Shown here: positions 22,228 through 32,433 of the stretch, one piece after another
Layout: each line of letters starts with the position of its first letter
Numbering within the stretch: the stretch's first letter is position 1
From: Coriaria nepalensis
Lineage: Eukaryota; Streptophyta; Magnoliopsida; Cucurbitales; Coriariaceae
Reading direction: 5' to 3'
Assembly: GCA_027186245.1 (NCBI GenBank)
Contig: CP114484.1
Span: forward strand, 13,402,001 to 13,466,000
Length of the DNA stretch: 64,000 bases
Made by a program: the position numbers and the translations under genes
Notes under the pieces: generated by a model
What the model saw: only the letters and a program-made list of their open reading frames with translations
Database searches by the model: none
Told to the model about the DNA's origin: nothing

Positions 22228-22674
22228 TGCAATATGTCAAATCTGAGTTTGTCGTAAGAAATAAGAACCACAACAAGTTGCAGTTTGTTGTGAATGGTAC
22301 TGTCTTCTGTGAGAGTCATTATTCTACCAAATGTTCTGATTCTGATCATCAATAAGTAACTGAGCTTTTTTTTTTTTTTTGGAAGTAAAATTTAAAATAA
22401 AGAAAACAAAGAAATCTTCAATAATCTTCGTAATAAGGAATTAGTGGGAAAGTCAATTTTTTTGTTTTGTTTTGCCAAATGAATTAATGGTGATTGTAAG
22501 TTTAAATCATCTATTATATATTTATTAACTAAAATTGTTAAAATCAACGACCTGATTATCTGCAACATACACCAAAGCTGGTTTGGTAATCATGTCCCAA
22601 ATAACTTTGAACCGTTTAGCCTGAAGTTGTTTAATTATATCATAACCAGCAAGATTATAAGATGCACTATCCAA
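21751..22674 (+). repeat. Donor copy of a 924-bp duplicated segment (X)
   Basis: This is the last 477 bases of P450 copy 3 plus 447 bases downstream. It recurs at 23,981-24,904 with offset 2,230 and only a handful of substitutions (22,052, about 22,243, about 22,252, and two near 22,490 and 22,550). It contains the left target-site duplication and poly-T end of the retroposed insert, so that insert predates the duplication. Confidence 0.93.
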
Positions 22675-22751
22675 ACACGGCATTTCATAATCAAAGCAGA
22701 ATAACCTTTCTCACCGCATTCTCTTCGTTTTTCTGAACTAAACCAAACTCA

Positions 22752-22985
22752 ATGAAAATGCGGTGCGCTTTGATTCACGGGTTGCTTCTCTTTACCACTT
22801 TCATCTCTATTCTTAACGCAACTCCAACCACCATTGATCCTACTTCTCAGAACCCATCACAATCACCATCACCATCACCCCTCTCTGGAAGAAAAGTGAA
22901 CCCAGGTAATAATGGGAAGGATGTGAACAGACGTCGGCCACCTAGTGCAGCATACTTCTTCTTCTCCCCGTATTTGAAGTTTTGA
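22752..22985 (+). CDS. Small secreted peptide precursor D, near-identical copy of C without its TATA promoter
   Basis: A 77-residue ORF identical to C except Arg2 to Lys (start MKMRC). All family features are kept: signal peptide, Ser-Pro spacer, GRKVNPGNNGKDVNRRRPPS core and AAYFFFSP end. It arose with the 22,675 insertion, whose left edge lies just downstream of the TATA box of C. Sequence upstream of D is therefore P450 3' flank and retroposon, not peptide promoter. The protein is intact, but whether it is expressed is doubtful; a new start site would be needed. Confidence 0.6.
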   Translation: MKMRCALIHGLLLFTTFISILNATPTTIDPTSQNPSQSPSPSPLSGRKVNPGNNGKDVNRRRPPSAAYFFFSPYLKF

Positions 22986-23980
22986 GATGAACTGGATTCT
23001 AGCTCAACTGCTGATGTGCTTAACTTATATAGTTAACTGCTGATGAATACAGTTTCACATACAGTATAAATACCCTAATAAATATAAACATATTCTAATT
23101 AATATTATTTATTTGATTTTTAAGTGTGCTTGAAATTAATGTACGTGGTGATTATAATTTTTGTGTATCATACTTCATGTAGTGTGCCAGTGAGAAAGCT
23201 ATCATATATATAATTATTGTCTTTAAAAATATAAAAATGATAAAATAGTCGTGATTATTTATTATCTTATATACTAAAATGGTAACACCATATTATAAAA
23301 TTATAACATATCCTATTTAGGGACTATAATCACTATAATGAAGGCCAATACTTTGGCCATGGGGTTAGGGACCAATTAGTGAACGTAACATTAACAATGC
23401 TTTGTCCCATCAAATTTGGAAATATTATATGATGTATCCCTCAAACTTATTAGAAATGCATTTACCCCCCTCTAAGAAAAAATAAATCAGAAAGTATGAA
23501 TAAGGCAATCATACTCTTCCATTAGACAACATAACTAAAGCTTCAAAGGACTTCCTCTACCCAATTTCCGACGCTTCTTTGCATATCACTTGTAGTCCCT
23601 AAGACCCATCCTCATACTTTTTCGTATTACTGTCGGCTCATCATTTTAAATGATGTAGTTTTATTTCATCTAGGGATTAAGCTTATTCCATGACCGCCCA
23701 AGCACGTTTCCATGTTTACGTCGATTGAATTAAATATGCCTTTGTTTTAGCAGTTATGTAGTATTACAGCTTATTGTCATAGACTGTATTACTTGATAAA
23801 AAAATATTCAAGACTTTTTGGAAGAGTTTTGAAACTTTTAGACCGTTTTAGGATTTTCTATATACTTGTAAAATTTTCTACAATGTTGTATATTCTTCTA
23901 GTTTCTTGTAGATAGTAAATATTTATATGAAATTCTCTACAAGTTAGATTGAAGTAATCTTAATCATCTATTTTAAAGAG

Positions 23981-24457
23981 ATTATTGCGTTGGTCTATAT
24001 ACAGGCAATAATTAAAGAGACTTTTCGCGTATATCCACCGGGACCATTATCAGGTCCACGTGTATTTACTGAGGATTGTTCTATAGGTGGATACCACGTC
24101 AGCAAAGGTACTCGACTGATAACTAATATCTGGAAGATCCAAACCGACCCACGAATATGGGAGGACCCGTTGGATTTCAAACCCGAGAGGTTTTTGACCA
24201 GCTGCAAGGATATTGACGTAAGGGGTAAACATTACGGGTTGATACCATTTGGAAGCGGTAGAAGGATTTGCCCTGGGATATTGTTCTCTCTTCAGGCAGT
24301 GAGCTTGACTCTAGCTTTGTTTCTTCAAGCGTTTGACGTAATGAATCCGTCAAATGACCCGATCGACATGTCGGAGAATTTTGGTTTAACAAATGCTAAA
24401 GCTACTCCTCTTCAAGTTGTCATTACACCACGCTTATCTTCTCATCTATATGATTAA
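23981..24457 (+). pseudogene. CYP82 P450 (copy 4), 3' fragment of exon 2
   Basis: A copy of the last 477 bases of copy 3, starting mid-codon-run at ALVYIQAIIKE and ending at the same TAA. It carries ExxR, PERF and the heme loop but no I-helix, membrane anchor or start, so it cannot make a P450. It differs from copy 3 by one residue (GISFSL to GILFSL). Its high identity reflects a recent event, not selection. Confidence 0.92.
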
Positions 24458-24597
24458 TGCAATATGTCAAATATGAGTTTGTTGTAAGAAATAAGAACCA
24501 CAACAAGTTGCAGTTTGTTGTGAATGGTACTGTCTTCTGTGAGAGTCATTATTCTACCAAATGTTCTGATTCTGATCATCAATAAGTAACTGAGCTT

Positions 24598-25371
24598 TTT
24601 TTTTTTTTTTGGAAGTAAAATTTAAAATAAAGAAAACAAAGAAATCTTCAATAATCTTCGTAATAAGGAATTAGTGGGAAAGTCAATTTTTTTGTTTTGT
24701 TTTGCCAAATGAATTGATGGTGATTGTAAGTTTAAATCATCTATTATATATTTATTAACTAAAATTGTTAAAATCAACGACCTAATTATCTGCAACATAC
24801 ACCAAAGCTGGTTTGGTAATCATGTCCCAAATAACTTTGAACCGTTTAGCCTGAAGTTGTTTAATTATATCATAACCAGCAAGATTATAAGATGCACTAT
24901 CCAATGAATATTGACTGCAGGATCAGTGGCACCCAAATTCTCAGTGTCTTGAAACATAACGCACGTTAAAACAGCGACACCGGTAGCAGCAGAAATTTTT
25001 GCTGTCAGCCTGAATTAGAAGAGATTTGTTCTACAGTCAAAGACTGTTGAGCATCCTTCAATTCAGTCATAGAACGTGGCGACGCACTAATCATTGCTGT
25101 TACTTGTGCTGACGTAACGTAAATCTGCTTATGATTAGTCTTGTTCTTAGATTTTCCAGCCATAATGATGATGATGATGATGATGTTAAACGATACCAAG
25201 TAATAGATTAATACAGATCTGGTCACAAGTCTAGGGCAAGACAATTATTCTATATACTCGTACTTAAATTCAAAACAAGTTACTGATACAGAGGGAGTCC
25301 GCCTTCCCGCCACAATCCCACCGTATTATTCGTCTCGGTATCGGAAATACTCGAAAATTTGTATTCAATAC
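24598..25371 (-). mobile_element. Retroposed insert with poly(A) and 12-bp target-site duplication
   Basis: Read on the minus strand this is a 774-base insert ending in about 13 A (T run from 24,598). It is flanked by GTAACTGAGCTT (24,586-24,597) and GTAATTGAGCTT (25,372-25,383). The undisturbed site exists downstream of P450 copy 1 (9603-9614, reverse strand), proving insertion. Inside, a minus-strand ATG near 25,164 opens a short frame (MAGKSKNKTNHKQIYVTS...) of about 50 codons, preceded by a CAT-rich leader; later frames are broken. It could be a processed transcript or a short LINE/SINE-type element; no reverse-transcriptase motif is seen. Confidence 0.7.
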
Positions 25372-25925
25372 GTAATTGAGCTTAATCTAATCTTAATCCA
25401 ATTTCATTACAGAAAAAATTAAACCTACCACCACCGAAATTGTATAGTCAAAGAAAAAGGAAAGTGGGGTTAATCATGTCTTTTTTTCCAGCTCCGCCAA
25501 GTTTGGTCAATAATCAAAGACTAATCATCCTCTTTTCATGTAAACGAGACACGATGAAATTCGGGCTCTCACTTTAAAATTATTTAATTATTATAAGAGT
25601 AATTTATTATTTTTTATATATTAATTTCATAAAAATTTCTTATTATTTATGAGATATATTTTATGTATTGTGTTAATTATATGTAAATATTTTTTATATG
25701 ACTGATGTAGAACAATACATATGATATTTAGTTTAATTATATGTTTGATTTATTTATGATAGTATATAAAAATTTAAATAATATATAAAAAAAAATTTAT
25801 ATTAAATTTTAAAAATTGACCTTTTAGTTGTATAGTATATTCTCACCGTGCCATTTTCGCATGATTTGAATATAACCGATCATATGATTTTTCATTTCCC
25901 TATTTTACATCCTTTTTTTTGCACG

Positions 25926-26009
25926 GCAATTGCAGCTCTAATTCCACTCTTCATCATTTCTTACTATGTGTTATTCGGAAGGAGGAGCATTGTTCGATCA
26001 AGTGAATAA
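25926..26009 (+). pseudogene. N-terminal relic of a CYP82-type P450
   Basis: 28 codons reading AIAALIPLFIISYYVLFGRRSIVRSSE-stop match the membrane anchor of copy 3 (VGLIPLFILSYYFLRRVSTI). No ATG or downstream P450 sequence remains. It marks a fifth, older copy at the right end of the cluster. Confidence 0.55.
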
Positions 26010-26368
26010 GTATTTCACGTTGGGCCTGAAAATGGGCCTAGCCCAGCTAGCTTTGACATAGGCTCAGGAAACAAAAGCTGTGTTGTTCCTTTGGACCCGG
26101 GCCCTAAATGGGCTTTCTACTACAATCCCAATTGCCCTTTTTCCCTAGCAGTTCAAATTCAAAGAGGTATGGAACAGAACCAGCTGAAATTCAAACACGG
26201 GCAAAGCTCTTATAGCTTATTCAAAGAGGTTGCTTATGAATCAAGGCACTTATTCTTAACTTTTCCCCAGAAAACTTTATACCGCTAATAATAATCTAAT
26301 AATTATACACAGATCAAATCTGCACATTGGGAAATGAAAAGCATGATTTCATACTTTCCTTACTTTTT

Positions 26369-26400
<32 letters not shown>

Positions 26401-27575
26401 TTTCTCCTTCTTGTTTTATCTTCTTTTCCAGTTCTCTTTCCAGTTTTCGCTTTTATTTGAAATTCAAACAGGGAGAAGATGCGGAATGTGTAACGAAGTA
26501 AACCCAAGAGAAGCCTGAGAAGGGCAATGGCAAATAAATAAACTAAAATGGGCCCCATCCGTAGTATTGATCTGAACGTAGGTCCATCTTTCATCTCGTC
26601 ACATGACTGTCATGACATGCATAATCATGCACTCATGCTTCTCAGATGGATGGCTACGTTGCATTACCATTCTCTTATTGGGCTCCAACGCTGGGCCCAG
26701 CCCATTTGAAAAAAAAAAAGGAGGGGAAAAAAAAAAAAAGACCCGTTTGGTTGAAAGCAGCAGCAGGTAGCTAAACCGATGCATTACATTGGTCAGTAGT
26801 CAATACTCTAAGCAAATATGTAAACTTTGAATTTGGAATCATTTGCCCGCCACTGGTTAATTTGTGCTGAGATATTTTTGTAGGTCTATAATTATAATAT
26901 ATATAATAAAAATTAGATAAATTAATAATTTTAAAATTTAATAAACTTATTAATTAAATGAAGTATAAAGTTATTGAGAAAAATTAATAAATTATTTATG
27001 ATTGTTATATAATTAATATAATACCTAAATCATATACTATTTGCATATAATAATTTAATTTTTAATTTTTAATTTTAGTTTAATTTAATACGTTAATGAG
27101 TTGTAACCAAGTAGAAAGGGCAGGTGATTTATGGCTAGCTACTACTTATCCACTTAATTTTCATTCCTTATTCTATAGTATCAAATTAGATTAAATTTGG
27201 TGTTGCATGGACCATAAGATAATTTTTTACATATTTTTCTTAATTGTAATGTTAATTATACGATAGGACCACTTAAGTGAAAGTGATTGAGATTAATAAA
27301 TTGGCATTTTCTCATATCATATAACGTGGAAGTTTTCAATATCAAAAATTAAAATAGAATTAAAAGGATGTCACGTTTAATAAATTCTACTGCAATAATT
27401 GTGTGAGCAAATAATAAATTTATTCAATTATTTTGCCGGGAAGTCAAAATACCATTTTGTCCTTACTGCCGTATTGCGCTCGGTATAAGATGTTACGTTA
27501 CTAAAAGACAAGCTTCAGCAATTGTGTGTGCTACCAGCTACGCTCTTTTCAGTTTCCAGCTCCTGAGAATCGGAA
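26010..27575. other. Intergenic spacer with homopolymer and TTTTTC tracts
   Basis: No gene is recognised. A T/TTTTTC simple repeat covers 26,363-26,405 and two A-runs lie at 26,709-26,739. 26,880-27,070 is very AT-rich. The last 100 bases should hold the promoter and leader of the kinase gene; no clear TATA box is seen. Confidence 0.5.
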
Positions 27576-30500
27576 ATGGCGCCGATTTCAAATGGAATCG
27601 AAGGGAATTTGAAGAGAGTCAACGCATCCAAAACGGGTTCGGATAAGGTTATCGTTGCCGTTATAGCAGAGAAGGTAATATCAAAGGCCGCATTAGCTTG
27701 GGCCCTTGCTCACGTCGTCCGTGCCGGAGACTGCATGACTCTTCTCGCCATCTTTCCCGTCGAGAAACCAAGTAAGTTGGTTACGGTTTTCTCATGATTT
27801 CTCGATTTTTCAGTTTCTGTTTTGATTTTTCTCTTCATTCGAAGATTGTATTGTGAATTAAGTTGAGCAATAATGTGTGTTTTACAGAGAGGAGATTCTG
27901 GAACTTCCCGATGTGGAGAAGCGATTGTGGTACCGGCGGCCGGATGAAGCTGCCGGATCGGATTTCGGAGATCTCCGAATCTTGTTCCAGGATGGCGCTT
28001 CAGTTTCGCAACCAGTTAGAGGTACCCATTTTGTCAATTTTACCAAATGCGCCACCCACATTCCGCGCTTTGACACGTTCCCATTGTTTAGTGTTTTCTT
28101 CACTAGCGGAAAAACGACGTAGTTTGTCAGTTTGCTATCATTATCACGTTGTATATATGATTTCCGGAAGCTAACTCACCAACTGGGTAATTGAATAATT
28201 CTGAGATTTTGGATCTCTTCATGAAAAAAGCACTTTGTCCCAGAATTTATTTGTATGGGGGACCATTGGACCTGTCCGGAAAAGACAGAGGGAAGGGAAG
28301 AAAGTATCTAGTGTTTGATTAAGGGGGAGTTAGCTGTCCCACCTCAATAATGCGAATTCATGGTGAAATTGTATTGCTTTCACCAATGTAAGGACCAATA
28401 TTTGACCGAAGGCAAAAAGAAGGCAAAATATTCACCTAGTGGGTGTTGTCAGTAACTTCACCGAAGTAGTAGATAATGTCAAAATTTTATCCTTTTTTTT
28501 TTTTTTTGAACAACTTCATTGTTTAAGCTGGGTGATATTTTTGTTTTGAAGTAAGTAATTATGGTTTTGTTTGATTTCAGGTTAAAGTGAGGATTAAGGT
28601 GGTGTCAGGTTCGCCTGAAGGTGCTGTTGCTGCTGAAGCTAAGAGAAATGGAGTCCATTGGGTTGTGATGGACAAGTAATTAACCGTAAAACAATTATTT
28701 TGTTCTTTATAAAAAGTCCTGTTGCTTGTACTTTGATAGTTCATGGTTTACAGTTGATCATACGTTTGTGAGCTGCCTCAGAACTAAATTTGCAATATTA
28801 TTGTCGTATATTCTCACTTTACAGGACACTCTACTCTCTTTAGTTTAGAGTCTCCCCTGTTTTTTTGTTTTTTGTCTTTTGTTTTGGATTGGGTGCCATA
28901 TTAGCTTCTATATCTTCCCTGATACTTGATTTATGTCTGGTTTTTTGCATGATGCATGTCCTTTCTCTCATGATTCTATGGATTGAGTAAGTTGGAAGAA
29001 GTTGTTACTTGCTAATATCCTACGTATTTGGTCAACAGGAAATTGAAGCACGAGGTGAAGCATTGCCTGGAAGAACTAAGTTGCAACATTGTGACGATGA
29101 AAGGGTCCAAACCAAAAGTTCTCAGGCTTAATTTAGGGTTCTTACATGAACCACCCCAAACTCCCTTCTTTTCTGCCATTTCTACTCCATACCAGGATGT
29201 CACAAAGGTACAATCTCAGAGGATGAGTCTTTCTACCCCATTGAGCAGCCCTGACGAACCATGTACTTCTTACACAAGAACCTCAAGGGAAGGTTCAGAA
29301 TCAAGCTTTGACACCTCAACTTCTCTTTTCTATGTATATGACCAAAACCCTCTTTTCGAAGGACCTCCCAAAAAAGATCACTCACCAATTGATCAGCCTA
29401 ACAATGCAGACAATTCATCACCCGCCTCCGATCCAATTGGAGAAAGGGTAATATCTCTTTCAGCTGCCCCCACATCATCTCTAACTGTACATCCCAAAAG
29501 TGTATATTGGATTCCTCAACATCATAGGATCTCTCTCTCATCTCGAGAGACAAGAAATTCCCACGATAGTAGATCATTGAATACCAGAACTCCACGTCAG
29601 CATGCTATTAATGAAGGTAGTGGGGACAATTATTCACAAAGAAAGGACTACATCATCAACTCAAACATCAGGGATGCTGTCTCTTTGGGGAGAGCTTCTT
29701 CTGTACCTCCTCCTTTATGTTCAATATGTCAACACAAAGCTCCTGCCTTCGGAAAACCTCCGAGACAATTCTCTTACAATGACATAGAGGAATCTACAAA
29801 TGGGTTCTCAGACATTAATTTCGTTGCAGAAGGTGGTTTTGGCATTGTTCACAGAGGGGTGTTAAGAGACGGTCAGGTGGTAGCAGTGAAGCAATTGAAA
29901 TGTGGAGGCTTTCAAGCAGATACAGATTTTTGCAGAGAAGTGAGAGTGTTAAGTTGTGCACAACATAGAAATGTCGTGTTGCTGACAGGGTTTTGCATTC
30001 AAGGTAGGATGAGGCTATTGGTTTATGAGTTTATATGCAACAGTTCCTTGGACTTCCATTTGCACGGTATGCTTTAACACTGTTTTTTCTCTTTATTCTC
30101 TTTTACTAAGCAACCTCAAATTTTTTGCACAATGCTGTTCTAAATGGTTGTAATTGACAGGAAACAAGACTCATCTAGGTTGGCACTCTCGTGTAAAGAT
30201 AGCAATAGGGGTAGCTCGTGGATTACGATATCTCCATGAAGATTGTAGAGTTGGTTGCATAGTTCATGGAGACCTTCGGCCTAATAATATACTCCTAACC
30301 CATGATTTTGAACCTTTGGTACGTTTAAAAGCTCAAAACCCCATTTATCCAAGGAAATCTCTCTTATAATTTCCTTCATTCACTCATTTCACTGTCTGTA
30401 GGTTGCTGATTTTGGGCTAGCTCGGTGGCATTCTGAGTGGTATGCTAGCACTGAGGACAGACTGATTGGAAGTACAGGGTATTTGCTCGATTCTATTTGA

Positions 30501-31104
30501 ATTTTTCCCCTTGCAAAACATGCACCAGATTTCATGATTTTCGTTAAAAAAACAGGTATCTAGCACCAGAGTACATCAACAGTGGGATTGTATCACATAA
30601 AATAGACGTGTATGCATTTGGGATGATTTTATTAGAGCTCATAACTGGAAAAAGAGTAACCGAGCTGAAATACCCGGAGGGAAAGAAATTTATGTCCCAG
30701 TGGTTCCACCCGCTCTCCGCATTAGAAATGGATCAGTTACCAGCTAATAAATTACTAGACCCCTGCATGGCCTCAGAGCGATCACCAGATTTTCCCCATC
30801 AACTGCAGGCAATGGGCCGAGCTGCTTCCTTGTGCTTAAGTCTAGATCCCGAATCAAGACCGCCAATGTCTAAGGTTTGCCTTTTCTCATCACATTTGGT
30901 GCATGTTTTGACCGATCAAACTGCAAGTTTCTTCATTTTAGATTGTTTTCCTTGGTCAAACAGGTGTTAAGTGTGCTAGAAGGAGGAGACCCAGCTGGTT
31001 TAGACTTCAACTCAGCCGGCTGTAGAAGTGGCCATTTGCGTGGTCTAAACTCTCACACAAGAATTGAGTCAATAAGAAGCCATTCTCGGAAGCTCTCACA
31101 CTGA
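27576..31104 (+). CDS. USP-domain protein with PERK/RLCK-type kinase domain, probable pseudokinase
   Basis: Eight exons placed by splice signals and phase: 27576-27771, 27888-28021, 28581-28675, 29039-30066, 30161-30318, 30402-30478, 30556-30874, 30964-31104; 2,148 bases, 715 residues. The N-terminus is a universal-stress-protein-like domain ([40 protein letters not shown]). A Ser-rich linker follows, then the marker [20 protein letters not shown], then the kinase domain: [44 protein letters not shown]. It matches the plant family named 'inactive protein kinase SELMODRAFT_444075-like' (for example AT3G13690). The catalytic-loop HRD reads HGD and the P-loop is otherwise complete. It is probably a cytosolic or membrane-associated scaffold or weak kinase. 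No lesions were seen. Confidence 0.9.
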
Positions 31105-32433
31105 ATATTTATTCACCACTAGAGTGTGCCCCTGTATTTGACATAAATCTTACTCTTCATTAGTTATTGTTAACACCTAATTAATTAAGAAAAGAAACAA
31201 GAAAGAAAGAAAAAAGAAAAGAAAAGAGAGAGAGATTCAAAAAGTTGCTCTATCTTCCAGTTTGTTTATGATTTATTTGTTCTTACTCAATTAAGGGATT
31301 TAAAAATGATAAGAAAACCAGCTTCTAGCTAATCCAAAAATCCAATCATCCATAACCAAATAGAGCATCTAATTTGACCGCACTTTGGCAGTGCCTTGGA
31401 CTAACGATAAATGAAACAAATAATTAGGAGTATATCCTGTCTCTTTCTCGCTGTGATTTCCATTACCCATAAGCTTTATAAAATTTAGACTTTTATCCCC
31501 ATGAAATAAAAATTTATATAATCTTGCCCCACCCCCATGTACTTGAATTGTAATTTTAATCAATTAAAGTTTATCAAAAGTATTAGGATCCAAATAATTT
31601 TTTCCTTTTTTATTTTTATTTTTTAAGAATGAAGTATAATTCTAAATGTATAAAATATAATATAATTTATACAATATATTTAATTTTTTAATTCTAATAT
31701 TTTTTTTAATAACAAAAAACAAAATTAACCTATATTACATATTAGACATTCAAAACCTTTATATTTTACTTACTTATTATAAGAATTTTGATGATATACC
31801 CTTACTGTACTTTCGAACTAAAACCATGCACCTCAATCATTTTACTCCTTTTATAGGATTATAGTTGTTAATACTTAGACCCCACAGGTCCCACACACCA
31901 AAGTTATAACATACATAACGTATAATAACATCAAAACTATATGAACTAGGAAGCGTCCAAAAATAGGACACACAAGACGTAACATATATAAAATAAGGAA
32001 CAAAATATACATATGACTCATCATGTAGCTAAGCTTCCTTCTTCTGTCAAGTCACGAAACAGAATTATATAATTAGAATGGGGATGAAAACGAAAAATAG
32101 ACTCTAAAATAACGACCATATATATTGTCTTGATCCCATTTTCAATATTGAAAAAAACTTATCACGACCGAAATGTTATCCCGTTCAAAGTGGTGGCTGG
32201 ACCCACACTCACCTTCTTCGTGCATCTTCAGATCCTACGGTGGAGATCGAAAGAGGCTTAAATAAGGTTTGACTTTCCTTCAAATTCATTTTCCGTTACA
32301 AAATTCACTGACTTCTGTCTCTCTCTGTCTCTTTCTGAGCTCTTGTTCCACACTTAATCACGAGAGCTATCTTTTTTGATTCTTCTGCTTCTCTTCATAA
32401 CACACCATTAAGTTCCTTGGAAACAATAAAAAG
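31105..32433. other. Intergenic spacer before the WAK-like gene
   Basis: No gene is seen. 31,160-31,230 is A/G-rich and 31,580-31,800 AT-rich. The WAK-like promoter and leader should occupy the last 250 bases, including a CT-rich leader (about 32,317-32,400). Confidence 0.45.

Larger units (their letters stand above)
22675..24904 (+). repeat. 2,230-bp templated insertion: Y copy + AGAG + X copy
   Basis: 22,675-23,976 copies 16,685-17,986; 23,977-23,980 is a 4-base filler (AGAG); 23,981-24,904 copies 21,751-22,674. After 24,904 the sequence resumes exactly what should follow 22,674. The whole block is therefore an insertion built from two templates 5 kb apart. Junction microhomology is at most one or two bases. 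Confidence 0.9.

Noticed and set aside
27863..28174. Longer read-through frames around exon 2 of the USP-kinase gene
   Set aside because: Phase and acceptor at 27,888 and donor at 28,022 reproduce the family alignment; the rest is intron.
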